Assembly: GCF_022549225.1 (NCBI RefSeq)
Contig: NZ_JAKZFD010000001.1
Span: 762,831 to 826,830 of the forward strand
Direction of reading: 5' to 3'
Length of the DNA stretch: 64,000 nucleotides
Source of the DNA: Pelomonas sp. CA6
GTDB taxonomy: Bacteria; Pseudomonadota; Gammaproteobacteria; Burkholderiales; Burkholderiaceae_C
In this document: one piece after another, positions 1-10,682 of the stretch
How positions within the stretch are numbered: position 1 is the first letter of the stretch
Layout: each line of letters starts with the position of its first letter
Translations under genes and position numbers: made by a program
The notes under the pieces: generated by a model
What the model saw: only the letters and a program-made list of their open reading frames with translations
Told to the model about the DNA's origin: nothing
Databases searched by the model: none

Positions 1-469
1 CGCGGCGCAGACCGGCTTGCTTCAGCGCCTGGGCCTTGCGCGCCAGCAGCGAGCCGTTGGTGGTCAGCGTCAGCTCCAGCGGCTCGCCCTCGGGCGTGCG
101 CAGCTGTGCCAGCATCGCGATCAGGTCTTCGATGTTCTTGCGCAGCAGCGGCTCGCCGCCGGTCAGGCGCAGCTTGCGCACGCCCAGGCGCGCGAAGATG
201 GCCGCCAGCCGGGTGATTTCCTCGAAGCTGAGCAGCTCGCCGTGCGGCAGGAAGCGATAGTGCTTGTCAAACACTTCCTTGGGCATGCAGTAGCTGCAGC
301 GGAAATTGCAGCGGTCGGTGACCGAAATGCGCAGGTCGCGCAGCGGCCGGCCGCGCGCGTCGGCGATCAGCGGCAGGGCTTGCAGGGGGGTGTCCTGCGA
401 CAGCGGGGGCACACGCGGCAGGCGCGCCCGCTGGCGCAGATCGAGCAGGGGTATCACGCCGTCGGTCAT
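1..469 (-). CDS. moaA: MoaA, GTP 3',8-cyclase (partial, runs off window start)
   Basis: The leftward frame starts with ATG at 469 and is open to base 1, giving the first 156 codons. MoaA is a radical-SAM enzyme that, with MoaC, turns GTP into cyclic pyranopterin monophosphate, the first step of molybdenum cofactor synthesis. The cluster motif [10 protein letters not shown] (CxxxCxxC) is visible about 40 residues in, followed by the LTGGEPLLR motif that contacts SAM. The C-terminal part with the second 4Fe-4S cluster lies outside the window. The gene is divergent from the sugar kinase at 557. Family assignment is firm; only the truncation limits it. Confidence 0.93.
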   Translation of the reverse strand, partial: MTDGVIPLLDLRQRARLPRVPPLSQDTPLQALPLIADARGRPLRDLRISVTDRCNFRCSYCMPKEVFDKHYRFLPHGELLSFEEITRLAAIFARLGVRKLRLTGGEPLLRKNIEDLIAMLAQLRTPEGEPLELTLTTNGSLLARKAQALKQAGLRR

Positions 470-556
470 GGACCGCATTGTGCCTGCTGGCCCATGGCCC
501 TGCCTTGATCCAGTCCGTTTCCACCCCGGGGAACCCGCCTGGAGCGTGCATTCTTG

Positions 557-1540
557 ATGGACGCGGTTGCGCCGGCGGCCGGCCGGCGGTTGAATCGCGG
601 CATGCCCCTGCTGCGCCATCCCGACCTGCCCCGCTTCGTCGCCTTTGGCGAGGCGCTGACCGATCTGATCCGCGTCGCGCCCGACCAATGGCTGAGCCGC
701 TGCGGCGGCGCGCCGTGGAACGTGGCGCGCGCGATGTCCAGCCTGGGGGAGTTGGCGGCCTTCGCCGGCGGGCTCAGCGCCGACGTGTTCGGCCAGGCGC
801 AGTGGCGCGAAAGCGCGGACGCCAACCTGGACCTGCGCTTCCTGCAGCAGAACGCCCATGGGCCGCTGCTGGCGGTGGTGCACGAGACACAGCCCCCACA
901 GTACTTCTTCATCGGTGAGAACAGCGCCGACCTGCATTTCCGCCCCGAGGCGCTACCAGCGGGCTGGATGGGGGCGCTGCGCTGGGCCTTCTTCGGCTCT
1001 ATCAGCCTGGTGCGCCCGCCGCTGGCGGAGCGGCTGCTGGCGTTGGCGGAGCGGCTCAAGGCGCAGGGCAAGCTGATCGCCTACGACCCCAACTACCGGC
1101 TGCTCATGGACGCCGGCTACGACGAGACCCTGGAGCGCATGTGCCGGCTGGCCGATGTGATCAAGGTGTCGGACGAAGACCTCTGCGGCCTGTTCCGTGT
1201 GCCCGACCCGCGCGTGGGGCTGGCCCAGATCAGCGCCTGGAATCCGCGCGCGCTGCTGCTGCTGACGCAGGGCGACCGTGGCGCGCGGCTGTTCCACCCG
1301 CAGGGCGAGCTGCATGGCCGGCCGCCGCCGGTGGTGGTGGTGGACAGCGTGGGCGCCGGCGACGCCGCGGTGGCCGGGCTGCTGCATGCGCTGATGCAGG
1401 GCGAGCGCGCGCCCGAGCAATGGCTGCGCTGGGCCCTCGCGGCCGGCAGTGCCGCCTGCGAGCAGCCCGGCGCGCAGGCGCCGCGCGCGGACCGCGTGCG
1501 CGCGCTGCTGGACGGCGTGCAGATCCTGCCCGCGCCCTGA
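557..1540 (+). CDS. PfkB-family carbohydrate kinase (fructokinase-like)
   Basis: A cytoplasmic ribokinase/PfkB-type sugar kinase of about 327 residues. The N-terminal substrate region reads FGEALTDLI and [10 protein letters not shown]. The C-terminal signature [14 protein letters not shown] holds the catalytic Asp and anion hole. Fructose is the likely substrate by resemblance to fructokinases, but substrate cannot be fixed from sequence. ATG 557 has a GGAG 12 bases upstream; ATG 602 ([10 protein letters not shown]) is an equally possible start that trims a poorly conserved 15-residue lead. The gene ends immediately before the convergent paaY stop at 1541, with no spacer. Confidence 0.85.
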   Translation: MDAVAPAAGRRLNRGMPLLRHPDLPRFVAFGEALTDLIRVAPDQWLSRCGGAPWNVARAMSSLGELAAFAGGLSADVFGQAQWRESADANLDLRFLQQNAHGPLLAVVHETQPPQYFFIGENSADLHFRPEALPAGWMGALRWAFFGSISLVRPPLAERLLALAERLKAQGKLIAYDPNYRLLMDAGYDETLERMCRLADVIKVSDEDLCGLFRVPDPRVGLAQISAWNPRALLLLTQGDRGARLFHPQGELHGRPPPVVVVDSVGAGDAAVAGLLHALMQGERAPEQWLRWALAAGSAACEQPGAQAPRADRVRALLDGVQILPAP

Positions 1541-2143
1541 TCAGCCGCGCTTGGTGGCCACCAGCGTCTGCGGGCCGCCCACCTGCAGGCGCGGCCGCTG
1601 CGCTTCGGGCTCGGCCAGCGGCTGGCATTCCACCAGCGAGGCCTGGCAGCGCTGCGTCAGCGTCTGGTAGGTGCGCGTGCCTTCGAGCTTCCAGCGCATC
1701 TCGTCCTCGCTGAGCTCGCGCACCACCTTGGCGGGCAGGCCGGCGATCAGCGACTTCTGCGGCAGCTTCTGCCCCGCCTTCACGAAGGCGCAGGCGGCGA
1801 CGATGCTGTACGCGCCGACCTCCGCCTCGTCCATCACCACCGCGTTCATGCCCACCAGCGCGTCGTGGCGCACCACGCAGCCGTGCAGCACGGCGCCATG
1901 GCCGATGTGGCCGTTGCGCTCCACCACTGTTTCCGAGTCCGGGAAGCCGTGCACCACGCAGCCGTCCTGCACATTGGCACCCTCCATCAGCACGATGCGG
2001 CCGAAGTCGCCGCGCAGCGAGGCGCAGGGGCCCACATAGCAGCCGGGGCCGACGATGACGTCGCCGATCAGCACCGCGGTCGGGTGCACGTGCGCGCTGG
2101 GATGGACCACCGGGCGCAGCCCGTCGATGGCGTAGCAGGGCAT
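1541..2143 (-). CDS. paaY: PaaY, gamma-carbonic-anhydrase-fold thioesterase
   Basis: About 200 residues made largely of left-handed beta-helix hexapeptide repeats, as in gamma carbonic anhydrases. In E. coli PaaY is a thioesterase that clears CoA adducts blocking the phenylacetate pathway. The repeats and metal-type histidines are visible in [28 protein letters not shown] and [12 protein letters not shown] 2143 is chosen because AGGAGA lies 7 bases upstream and the protein then begins MPCYAIDG, like PaaY; a longer frame to 2287 would cross the promoter region. It is transcribed away from paaG and probably shares the operator at 2271-2284. Confidence 0.88.
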   Translation of the reverse strand: MPCYAIDGLRPVVHPSAHVHPTAVLIGDVIVGPGCYVGPCASLRGDFGRIVLMEGANVQDGCVVHGFPDSETVVERNGHIGHGAVLHGCVVRHDALVGMNAVVMDEAEVGAYSIVAACAFVKAGQKLPQKSLIAGLPAKVVRELSEDEMRWKLEGTRTYQTLTQRCQASLVECQPLAEPEAQRPRLQVGGPQTLVATKRG

Positions 2144-2239
2144 GGAGTCTCCTTGTCGATGGATGGGGCCGAGGGCGCCTGGCGCGCGTCGGGTCGGTGG
2201 ACTAGGGTATTCACCAGCCCTCGAAAACGTGGATCGGCC

Positions 2240-2268
2240 TTGCGTCAGATCAAGCAGGACCTTACGAT
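2240..2268 (+). promoter_or_regulatory. Candidate sigma-70 promoter of the paa operon
   Basis: TTGCGT at 2240-2245 and TACGAT at 2263-2268 are separated by 17 bases, the ideal spacing. Matches to consensus are moderate. The predicted start point falls inside the palindrome at 2271-2284, which supports a repressible promoter. The assignment is inference from spacing and context. Confidence 0.5.
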
Positions 2269-2270
2269 CT

Positions 2271-2284
2271 ACCGACCGGTCGGT
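2271..2284. promoter_or_regulatory. Palindromic operator, probable PaaR (TetR family) site
   Basis: ACCGACCGGTCGGT is a perfect 14-bp palindrome located between the divergent paaY and paaG, 30 bp before the paaG start and just past the candidate -10. TetR-family regulators of acyl-CoA and aromatic catabolism commonly bind palindromes of this kind. The only TetR-type gene in the window, paaR at 8849, lies in the same operon, so PaaR is the natural ligand. The palindrome is seen directly; the partner is inferred. Confidence 0.65.
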
Positions 2285-2313
2285 CAAGAGTGTTTGTGAA
2301 AGGTCAAACGTCC

Positions 2314-3129
2314 ATGTCCCAGTCCACGCTACCCGCTGCAGACTGCGTCCTCGTCGCCCAGGAAGGCGCGGTGCGCGTGCTGACGCTGAACCGCCCGCAG
2401 GCCCTCAATGCCTTCACCGCCACCATGCTGGCCCATCTGCGCCAGGCGCTGGACGATGCGGCGCATGACCGCGCGGTGCGCGCGGTGCTGGTCAGCGGCG
2501 CCGGGCGCGCCTTCTGCGCCGGCCAAGACCTCAGCGACCCGCTGATCAAGCCCGAGGCGGACCAGCCGCCCAAGGACATCGGCCATCTGCTGGACCACTA
2601 CTACATCCCGCTGGCGCTGCGCCTGCGCAGCATGCCGGTGCCGGTGGTCTGCGCGGTGAACGGCGTCGCCGCCGGCGCCGGCGCCAATTTCGCGCTGGGC
2701 TGCGACCTCGTCGTCGCGGCGCAATCGGCCAGCTTCATCCAGGCCTTTTCCAAGATCGGCCTGATCCCCGACTGCGGCGGCAGCTGGCTGCTGACGCGTC
2801 TGGTGGGCCGCGCGCGCGCGCGGCAGCTGGCCCTGCTGGGCGACAAGCTGCCCGCCGATCAGGCCCAGTCCTGGGGCCTGATCGCGCGCTGCGTGCCCGA
2901 CGACCAGCTCGCCGCCGAGGGCATGGCCCTGGCCCAGCGCCTGGCGGCCATGCCCACCAAGGCCCTGGTCGAGACGCGCCGCATCCTGGACGAGGCCCTG
3001 GAGCTGAACCTGGAAGACGCGCTGAAGCTGGAGGCGCGGCTGCAGAGCCAGCTCGGCTTCGCCCACGACTACCAGGAGGGCGTCAACGCCTTCCTCGACA
3101 AGCGCGCCCCTCAGTACAAGGACCGTTGA
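2314..3129 (+). CDS. paaG: PaaG, 1,2-epoxyphenylacetyl-CoA isomerase
   Basis: A crotonase-fold protein of 271 residues that isomerises ring-1,2-epoxyphenylacetyl-CoA to the oxepin form in aerobic phenylacetate degradation. The oxyanion-hole segments are [13 protein letters not shown] (residues 61-73) and [16 protein letters not shown] (117-132), followed by [15 protein letters not shown] 2314 is preferred over GTG 2290: it has AAAGG about 10 bases upstream and the extra eight residues look unconserved. It is the first gene of the operon, directly after the promoter and palindrome, and 4 bp before paaI. A general enoyl-CoA hydratase is the alternative, but position strongly favours PaaG. Confidence 0.88.
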   Translation: MSQSTLPAADCVLVAQEGAVRVLTLNRPQALNAFTATMLAHLRQALDDAAHDRAVRAVLVSGAGRAFCAGQDLSDPLIKPEADQPPKDIGHLLDHYYIPLALRLRSMPVPVVCAVNGVAAGAGANFALGCDLVVAAQSASFIQAFSKIGLIPDCGGSWLLTRLVGRARARQLALLGDKLPADQAQSWGLIARCVPDDQLAAEGMALAQRLAAMPTKALVETRRILDEALELNLEDALKLEARLQSQLGFAHDYQEGVNAFLDKRAPQYKDR

Positions 3130-3133
3130 CCCG

Positions 3134-3574
3134 ATGACGCCGCAACAGATTGCCGAAGCGGTCCGCGACGCGATGTTCGCGAACGACCGCGCCTCCCGCG
3201 GCCTGGGGCTGGAGATCCTCTCCGTCGGACCGGGCAGCGCCTGCATCCGCATGACCGTGCGCGAGGACATGCTCAACGGTTTCGACATCTGCCATGGGGG
3301 TTATGTGACCACCCTGGCGGATTCCACCTTCGCCTTCGCCTGCAACTCGTACAACGAGATGACGGTGGCGTCGGGCTTCGCGATCGACATCGTCGCGCCG
3401 TCCCGACTGGGTGACACGCTGGTGGCGACGGCCTGCGAGGTGTCGCTGGCCGGGCGCACCGGCGTCTACGACATCACGGTCCGCAACCAGCGCGATGAAC
3501 TCATCGCGGTGTTCCGCGGCCGTTCCTACCGGATCAAGGGCCGGCCGGTCGTCGCCGAGCTGGGCCCGCAGTAA
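3134..3574 (+). CDS. paaI: PaaI, hydroxyphenylacetyl-CoA thioesterase
   Basis: A 146-residue hot-dog-fold thioesterase. In the pathway it hydrolyses unproductive hydroxyphenylacetyl-CoA side products and so frees CoA. The family signature HGGYVTTLADSTFAFACNS contains HGG at residues 54-56 and the conserved Asp at 63, equivalent to the catalytic Asp of E. coli PaaI. Four bases separate it from paaG, and paaK follows after 53 bp. Length and motif fit the family fully. Confidence 0.92.
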   Translation: MTPQQIAEAVRDAMFANDRASRGLGLEILSVGPGSACIRMTVREDMLNGFDICHGGYVTTLADSTFAFACNSYNEMTVASGFAIDIVAPSRLGDTLVATACEVSLAGRTGVYDITVRNQRDELIAVFRGRSYRIKGRPVVAELGPQ

Positions 3575-3627
3575 CGAGAGAAAGCGGTGAACCGGTCGCG
3601 TCCGCGGCCGGACCGAGGAGACAAGAG

Positions 3628-4938
<1,311 letters not shown>

Positions 4939-4971
4939 GCGCGCCCCTTCAATTCTTGAAAGGAACGACAG

Positions 4972-5973
4972 ATGTACACGCAAGCGATGAGCATCGGCCC
5001 GCAGGACCAGGCCAGCAAGCTGCAGACCGCCGAGGAGCGCCAGCGCACCGAGGCCTTCGAGTCGCGCATCGATGCCGGCGACTTCATCGAGGCCAAGGAC
5101 TGGATGCCCGAGCACTACCGCAAGACCCTGGTGCGCCAGATCAGCCAGCACGCGCATTCCGAGATCGTCGGCATGCTGCCCGAGGGCAACTGGATCACGC
5201 GCGCGCCCACGCTCAAGCGCAAGGCCATCCTGCTGGCCAAGGTGCAGGACGAGGGCGGGCACGGCCTCTATCTGTACTCGGCCGCCGAGACCCTGGGCAC
5301 CAGCCGCGACCAGATGCTGGACGCGCTGCACTCGGGCAAGGCCAAGTACAGCTCCATCTTCAACTACCCCACGCTGACCTGGGCCGACATCGGCGTGATC
5401 GGCTGGCTGGTCGACGGTGCGGCCATCATGAACCAGGTGCCGCTGTGCCGCTGCTCGTATGGCCCGTATGCGCGCGCGATGATCCGCATCTGCCGCGAGG
5501 AGAGCTTCCACCAGCGCCAGGGCTATGAAAGCCTGCTGGTGATGATGCGCGACGGCACGCCCGAGCAGAAGGCCATGGTGCAGGACGCGGTGAACCGCTG
5601 GTGGTGGCCCTCGCTGATGATGTTCGGACCGCACGACAAGGACTCGCCCAACTCCGAGCAGTCCATGCGCTGGGGCATCAAGCGCATTTCCAACGACGAC
5701 CTGCGCCAGAAATTCGTCGACGCCACCGTGCCCCAGGCCGAGGTGCTGGGCATCAGCCTGCCCGACGCCGACCTGAAGTGGAACGAGGCGCGCGGCCACT
5801 ACGACTTCGGTGCGATCGACTGGTCGGAGTTCTGGCGCGTCGTCGGCGGCGAAGGCCAGTGCAACCGCGAACGTCTGAACGCCCGCGTCAAGGCCTGGGA
5901 AGACGGCGCCTGGGTGCGCGAGGCCGCGCTGGCCCACGCCCGCAAGCAGCAACCCCAGGCCGAGGCGGCCTGA
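4972..5973 (+). CDS. paaA: PaaA, catalytic subunit of phenylacetyl-CoA epoxidase
   Basis: A 333-residue ferritin-like protein that holds the di-iron centre of the multicomponent epoxidase PaaABCE. Two ExxH-type iron-ligand motifs are seen: DEGGHG (residues 93-98) and EESFH (176-180). With reductant from PaaE it inserts one oxygen atom into the aromatic ring of phenylacetyl-CoA. The gene is preceded by AAAGGA and followed after 34 bp by paaB. Length matches the family and no key residue is missing. Confidence 0.96.
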   Translation: MYTQAMSIGPQDQASKLQTAEERQRTEAFESRIDAGDFIEAKDWMPEHYRKTLVRQISQHAHSEIVGMLPEGNWITRAPTLKRKAILLAKVQDEGGHGLYLYSAAETLGTSRDQMLDALHSGKAKYSSIFNYPTLTWADIGVIGWLVDGAAIMNQVPLCRCSYGPYARAMIRICREESFHQRQGYESLLVMMRDGTPEQKAMVQDAVNRWWWPSLMMFGPHDKDSPNSEQSMRWGIKRISNDDLRQKFVDATVPQAEVLGISLPDADLKWNEARGHYDFGAIDWSEFWRVVGGEGQCNRERLNARVKAWEDGAWVREAALAHARKQQPQAEAA

Positions 5974-6007
5974 CGGCCCAGCTCGGAACGATGCAAGGAG
6001 AAACCCA

Positions 6008-6313
6008 ATGAGCGTGAATCAACAAACCGGTGCCAACGAATGGCCGCTGTGGGAAGTCTTCGTCCGCTCCAAGGCGGGCCTGGACCACAAGCACTGCGGC
6101 AGCCTGCATGCCAGCGACGCCAAGATGGCGCTGCAGATGGCCCGCGACGTCTACACCCGCCGCCAGGAAGGCGTGAGCCTCTGGGTCGTGCCGTCCAGCG
6201 CGATCGTCGCGTCCGATCCCGGCGAGAAGGGCAGCTACTTCGATCCGATGGAAGACAAGGTGTACCGCCACCCCACCTTCTATGAGCTGCCCGAGTCCGT
6301 CAACCACATGTAA
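6008..6313 (+). CDS. paaB: PaaB, small subunit of phenylacetyl-CoA epoxidase
   Basis: A 101-residue protein with the typical PaaB opening NEWPLWEVFVRSKAGLDHKH and the segment SLHASDAKMALQMARDVYTR. PaaB has no known catalytic site and bridges PaaAC heterodimers in the epoxidase. AAGGAGAAA precedes the ATG. It lies between paaA and paaC, as in most paa operons. Confidence 0.95.
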   Translation: MSVNQQTGANEWPLWEVFVRSKAGLDHKHCGSLHASDAKMALQMARDVYTRRQEGVSLWVVPSSAIVASDPGEKGSYFDPMEDKVYRHPTFYELPESVNHM

Positions 6314-6331
6314 AGAACGGCCGAGAACGCC

Positions 6332-7120
6332 ATGACACAAGCTTCGATCACGGTCGTCGAGCGGGCTGACATCCGCTACCTGCTGCGCCTGGCGGACAGC
6401 TGCCTGGTGCTGTCGCAGCGCCTGGGCGAGTGGTGCGGCCATGCCCCCATCCTCGAAGAGGACCTGGCGCTGACCAACATGGCGCTGGACCTGCTGGGCC
6501 AGGCGCGCGGTGTGCTGACCCGCGTGGGCCAGCTCAACGGCGCGGCCGGCGGCAGCGTCTATGACGAGGACCAGCTGGCCTTCCTGCGCGACGAGCGCCA
6601 GTACCTGAACCCGGTGCTGATGGAGCTTCCGCGCGGCGACTTCGCGTTCACGCAGCTGCGCAACCTGATGGTTTCGTCCTGGCTGCTGCTGCTGTGGCAG
6701 CGTCTGCAGGCCAGCAGCGACGCCGAGATCGCGGCGATCGCCGAGAAAGCGCTCAAGGAAGCCCGCTACCACCAGCAGCATGCTGCCGACTGGGTGCTGC
6801 GCCTGGGGGACGGCACCGAGGAATCGGCGCGCCGCTGCCGCGAGGCGCTGGACCAGCTGTGGCCCTATGTCGGCGAGCTGTTCAGCGACGATGACGCGGA
6901 CGCCGCGGCGCAGGCCTCGGGCCTGGGCCCGGCGTGGTCCACGCTGAAGGGCGACTGGCTGGCGCAGCTGGACGAGGTGCTGGCCGCCGCCAAGCTCGCG
7001 CGGCCCAAGGACAGCGCCCATGTCTTCTCCGGCCGGCGCGGCGTGCACAGCGAGCACATGGGCCACATGCTGGCGACCCTGCAGTACCTGCAGCGCGCCT
7101 ATCCCGGCGGGCGCTGGTAA
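6332..7120 (+). CDS. paaC: PaaC, structural subunit of phenylacetyl-CoA epoxidase
   Basis: A 262-residue ferritin-like protein that pairs with PaaA. It keeps the four-helix fold but is known in the family to lack the di-iron site, acting as a scaffold. Recognisable stretches are EWCGHAPILEEDLALTNMAL, LLWQRLQASSD and KEARYHQQHAADWVLRLGDG. The gene starts 18 bp after paaB, and paaD begins 20 bp after its stop, so translation is probably coupled along the operon. Confidence 0.95.
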   Translation: MTQASITVVERADIRYLLRLADSCLVLSQRLGEWCGHAPILEEDLALTNMALDLLGQARGVLTRVGQLNGAAGGSVYDEDQLAFLRDERQYLNPVLMELPRGDFAFTQLRNLMVSSWLLLLWQRLQASSDAEIAAIAEKALKEARYHQQHAADWVLRLGDGTEESARRCREALDQLWPYVGELFSDDDADAAAQASGLGPAWSTLKGDWLAQLDEVLAAAKLARPKDSAHVFSGRRGVHSEHMGHMLATLQYLQRAYPGGRW

Positions 7121-7140
7121 GCCGGGCGGGGCCGCAAGCG

Positions 7141-7686
7141 ATGACCGCGCTTTCGCATCTTTCATCGAGCGCGCCGCGCGACCAGGGCTGCGGGCGTCTG
7201 ACCTCGGCCTGGGAGGTCCTGCGCCAGATCCCGGATCCCGAGGTGCCGGCGATCACGCTGGTCGAGCTGGGCATCGTGCGCGACCTGCGCCTGCTGGAGG
7301 ACGGCGGCGACGGCGTCGAGGTGGTGCTGACGCCGACCTACTCCGGCTGCCCGGCCACCGAGCTGATCCAGGACCAGGTCCGCGAGGCGCTGGCGCGCTT
7401 CGGCGAGGTGCGCATCACGCTGCAGCGCTCGCCGGCCTGGACCACCGACTGGATCAGCGACGAGGGCCGCGAGAAGCTGCGCGCCTACGGCATCGCGCCG
7501 CCCGGGCGCTGCGGCGCCGCGGCCGAGCAGCCGATACGCGTGGTGCGCCGCGCGCCGCAGCTGCAGTGCCCGCGCTGCGGCAGCGCGCAGACCGAGCAGC
7601 TCTCGGCCTTCGGCTCCACCGCCTGCAAGTCGCTGTTCCGCTGCCTTGCCTGCCGCGAGCCCTTCGAATACTTCAAACCCATCTGA
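7141..7686 (+). CDS. paaD: PaaD, Fe-S assembly factor for the epoxidase
   Basis: 181 residues. The N-terminal MIP18/DUF59 domain reads WEVLRQIPDPEVPAITLVEL, and the loop TPTYSGCPATELI contains the conserved Cys70. A C-terminal zinc-ribbon-like part has C143, C146, C162, C168 and C171. PaaD is thought to help install the iron centres of the PaaABCE complex. ATG 7141 is chosen because the longer open frame from 6934 lies inside paaC. The gene sits between paaC and paaE. Confidence 0.93.
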   Translation: MTALSHLSSSAPRDQGCGRLTSAWEVLRQIPDPEVPAITLVELGIVRDLRLLEDGGDGVEVVLTPTYSGCPATELIQDQVREALARFGEVRITLQRSPAWTTDWISDEGREKLRAYGIAPPGRCGAAAEQPIRVVRRAPQLQCPRCGSAQTEQLSAFGSTACKSLFRCLACREPFEYFKPI

Positions 7687-7701
7687 AAGACAGGACCCAT
7701 C

Positions 7702-8781
7702 ATGAGCCTGCATTTCCATCCGCTGCGCGTGAGCCGCGTCGAGCATGACACCGACGACGCGGTCGTGCTGAGCTTCGAGGTGCCCGCCGAGCTGCAGCCG
7801 CAGTTCCGCTTCACCCAGGGGCAATACCTGACCCTGCGCGGCGAGGTCGGCGGCGAGGACCTGCGCCGTTCCTATTCGATCTGCGCCGGCGTGGACGACG
7901 GCGAGCTGCGCGTGGGCGTGCGCAAGGTGGCCGGCGGCGCCTTCTCCACCTGGGTCCACGAGCAACTCAAGGCCGGCGACGAGATCCAGGTCTTCCCGCC
8001 CCAGGGCCGCTTCTTCGTGCCCGTGGACCCGGCCGCCGCGCGCCACTACGTGGGCATCGCCGCGGGCTCGGGCATCACGCCCATCCTGTCCATCATGAAG
8101 ACGGTGCTGGCGCGCGAGCCTCAGTCGCGCTTCACGCTGATCTACGGCAACCGCCGCCCCGCCTCCACGATGTTCAAGGAGGAGATCGAGGACCTGAAGA
8201 ACCGCTACCTGACGCGCGTCTCGCTGCACCATGTGTTCTCGCGCGAACAGGTCGATTCGCCGCTGATGGCCGGCCGCATCGACCAGGCCAAGATCGCCGA
8301 GTTCCTCGCCGGCCCGGTGCCCGCCGCCGGCATCGACCATGTGTTCGTCTGCGGTCCGTTCGAGATGAACGAGCAGGCCGAGGCCGCGCTGCGCGCCGCT
8401 GGCGTGGCGCCGGAGCGCATCCACATCGAGCGCTTCGGCACGCCCGAGATGCTGCAGGGCAAGCCCGCGCCGCACGAGGTGCATGCCGAGGACGCCGAGG
8501 CGGCCAAGGTGCTGGTGATCCGCGACGGCGTCTCGCGCGAGATCGAGTTCCGCAAGAGCGACCCCAGCCTGCTGGACGCCGCCGCGCGCGCCGGCATGGA
8601 CGTGCCGTACTCCTGCAAGTCCGGCGTCTGCTCGACCTGCCGCTGCAAGCTGCTGGAGGGCGAGGTGCGCATGGACAAGAACTTCGCGCTGGAGAAGCAC
8701 GAGATCGCCGCCGGCTTCATCCTCAGCTGCCAGGCCCATGCGCTGACGCCACGCGTGGTCATCTCCTTCGACGAGCGCTGA
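7702..8781 (+). CDS. paaE: PaaE, reductase of phenylacetyl-CoA epoxidase
   Basis: A 359-residue flavoprotein passing electrons from NADPH through FAD and a 2Fe-2S cluster to PaaA. The FAD-binding motif RRSYSIC is at residues 55-61. The nucleotide-binding domain contains GIAAGSGITPILSIMKTVL. The C-terminal plant-type ferredoxin domain has ligands C305, C310, C313 and C343 (C-x4-C-x2-C-x29-C). ATG 7702 has AGGA about 8 bases upstream. It is the last gene of the epoxidase block; paaR follows 67 bp later. Confidence 0.95.
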   Translation: MSLHFHPLRVSRVEHDTDDAVVLSFEVPAELQPQFRFTQGQYLTLRGEVGGEDLRRSYSICAGVDDGELRVGVRKVAGGAFSTWVHEQLKAGDEIQVFPPQGRFFVPVDPAAARHYVGIAAGSGITPILSIMKTVLAREPQSRFTLIYGNRRPASTMFKEEIEDLKNRYLTRVSLHHVFSREQVDSPLMAGRIDQAKIAEFLAGPVPAAGIDHVFVCGPFEMNEQAEAALRAAGVAPERIHIERFGTPEMLQGKPAPHEVHAEDAEAAKVLVIRDGVSREIEFRKSDPSLLDAAARAGMDVPYSCKSGVCSTCRCKLLEGEVRMDKNFALEKHEIAAGFILSCQAHALTPRVVISFDER

Positions 8782-8848
8782 TCCAGGCAGACCCGGGGAT
8801 GCGCGCGGACGCCCAGCTGTTAGGCTTGCGAACTTTTTGAGCACGTCC

Positions 8849-9460
8849 ATGGCCAGAGGCAGAGCACCCGGTTTCGACGCAACCCGCGAACAGATCCTCG
8901 CCCAGGCGGCGCGGCTGTTCGCCAACCAGGGGTACAGCGGCACTTCGATGAACCAGGTCGCGGAGGCTTGCGAGGTCTCCAAGCCCACGCTTTACCACTA
9001 CGTGCGCGACAAGCAGGAGCTGCTGGTGCAGATCTGCCAGAACCACCTGCAGCATCTGGTGGACCTGGTGGAGCAGGTGAAGATGCGCGAGCTGCCGCCC
9101 GAGGAGCATCTGCGTGCGCTGATCCTGCAGTTCGTGCAGTCCTATGGCGAGGCCCAGAACGAGCACCGCGTGCTGACCGAGGACCTGAAGTTCCTGGACG
9201 ATGAGCACCGCGAGCGCCTGATCGGCGTGGAGCGCCAGGTCGTCAGCCAGTTCGCCGACGCGGTGGCCGCGGTGCGCCCGGAGCTGCGCGGCGCCCATCT
9301 GCACAAGCCGCTGACCATGCTGCTGTTCGGCATGATCAACTGGACCTTCACCTGGCTGCGGCCGGACGGCGCGCTGACCTACGAGGCGGTGGCGCCCATG
9401 GTGGCCGATCTGTTCTTTGGCGGAGTGGGCGCCGTGCGCCTGCAGCAGCAAGCCTCATGA
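8849..9460 (+). CDS. paaR: PaaR, TetR-family repressor of phenylacetate degradation
   Basis: A 203-residue TetR regulator. The N-terminal helix-turn-helix region runs from TREQILAQAARLF through YSGTSMNQVAEACEVSKPTL to YHYVRDKQELL. The rest is the helical ligand domain. In betaproteobacteria with this operon arrangement PaaR represses paa genes and is released by phenylacetyl-CoA. The likely operator is the palindrome at 2271-2284. ATG 8849 is used; a TTG four codons earlier is less likely. It lies in the same direction between paaE and the binding protein, so autoregulation through the operon is expected. Confidence 0.85.
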   Translation: MARGRAPGFDATREQILAQAARLFANQGYSGTSMNQVAEACEVSKPTLYHYVRDKQELLVQICQNHLQHLVDLVEQVKMRELPPEEHLRALILQFVQSYGEAQNEHRVLTEDLKFLDDEHRERLIGVERQVVSQFADAVAAVRPELRGAHLHKPLTMLLFGMINWTFTWLRPDGALTYEAVAPMVADLFFGGVGAVRLQQQAS

Positions 9461-9524
9461 AGGCTTGAGTCCCCAAGATTCCGACGCGTTTTTCGACAGA
9501 CCAACACCAACCATGGAGACACAC

Positions 9525-10682
9525 ATGAAACGCATCCAGAAGACCCTGCTGGCCCTGGCCGGCGCCGCGCTGATGGGCGCGGGCGGCGTCGCGCAGGCGG
9601 ACATCAATGTCGGCGTGACCGTCTCGGCCACCGGGCCGGCCGCCTCGCTGGGCATCCCGGAGAAGAACACCTTCTCGCTGATGCCCAAGACCATCGCCGG
9701 CCAGAAGATCAACTACATCGTGCTGGACGACGCGTCCGACACCACCACCGCGGTGGCCAACACGCGCAAGCTGATCACCGAGCACAAGGTCGACGTGGTC
9801 GTCGGCTCCACCGTGACGCCCAACTCGCTGGCCATGATCGACGCGGTGGCCGAGGCGCAGGTGCCCATGGTCTCGATGGCCGCGTCGGCGCGCATCGTCG
9901 AGCCCATGGACGCGAAGAAGCGCTGGGTGTTCAAGACCCCGCAGAACGACATCATGATGGCGCTGGCCATCGCCAGCCACATGCAGGCCCAGGGCGTGAA
10001 GACGGTGGCCTACATCGGCTTCGCCGACGCCTATGGCGAGGGCTGGTATGGCGAGTTCAACAAGGTGGCCGGCTCCAAGGGCCTGTCCATCGTGGCCAAC
10101 GAGCGCTACAACCGCACCGACACCTCGGTGACCGGCCAGGTGCTGAAGATCATGGCCGCCAAGCCCGACGCGGTGCTGATCGGGGGCAGCGGCACGCCTG
10201 CCGCGCTGCCGCAGAAGACGCTGAAGGAGCGCGGCTACGCCGGCAAGTTCTACCAGACCCACGGCGTGGCGAACAACGACTTCCTGCGCGTCGGCGCCAA
10301 GGACGTCGAGGGCACCTTCCTGCCCGCCGGCCCGGTGCTGGTGGTGGACCAGCTGCCCGCCGACCACCCGGCCAAGAAGAGCGCCAAGGAGTACGTCACC
10401 AAGTATGAGGCGGCCTTCGGCAAGGGCTCGGTGTCGACCTTCGGCGGCCACGCCTGGGATGCGGGCCTGCTGCTGCAGGCGGCCATCCCCGCGGCCGTCA
10501 AGAAGGCCCAGCCGGGCACGCCGGCCTTCCGCGCCGCGCTGCGTGACGCGCTGGAGGCGGTGAAGGAAATGCCCGCCTCGCATGGCGTGTTCACGATGTC
10601 GCCCAATGACCACCTGGGTCTGGACCAGCGCGCGCGCGTGATGGTCAAGATTGAAGGTGGCACCTGGAAATACCAACCCTGA
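9525..10682 (+). CDS. ABC transporter periplasmic binding protein (LivK/Peripla_BP_6 type)
   Basis: 385 residues with a clear Sec signal peptide (MKRIQKTLLALAGAALMGAG, cleavage near AQA). The mature part is a type I periplasmic binding fold of the branched-chain amino acid/aromatic acid class, with VGVTVSATGPAASLGIPEKN and VVVGSTVTPNSLAMIDAVAE. GGAGA lies about 5 bases before ATG 9525. It lies between paaR and paaZ, which suggests phenylacetate or a related aromatic acid as ligand (inference). No permease or ATPase gene is beside it, so the membrane part must be encoded elsewhere or shared. Confidence 0.85.
   Translation: MKRIQKTLLALAGAALMGAGGVAQADINVGVTVSATGPAASLGIPEKNTFSLMPKTIAGQKINYIVLDDASDTTTAVANTRKLITEHKVDVVVGSTVTPNSLAMIDAVAEAQVPMVSMAASARIVEPMDAKKRWVFKTPQNDIMMALAIASHMQAQGVKTVAYIGFADAYGEGWYGEFNKVAGSKGLSIVANERYNRTDTSVTGQVLKIMAAKPDAVLIGGSGTPAALPQKTLKERGYAGKFYQTHGVANNDFLRVGAKDVEGTFLPAGPVLVVDQLPADHPAKKSAKEYVTKYEAAFGKGSVSTFGGHAWDAGLLLQAAIPAAVKKAQPGTPAFRAALRDALEAVKEMPASHGVFTMSPNDHLGLDQRARVMVKIEGGTWKYQP

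Noticed and set aside
2144..2287. Longer paaY beginning at 2287
   Set aside because: It would run through the paaG promoter and operator, and ATG 2143 has a good ribosome site and the family N-terminus.
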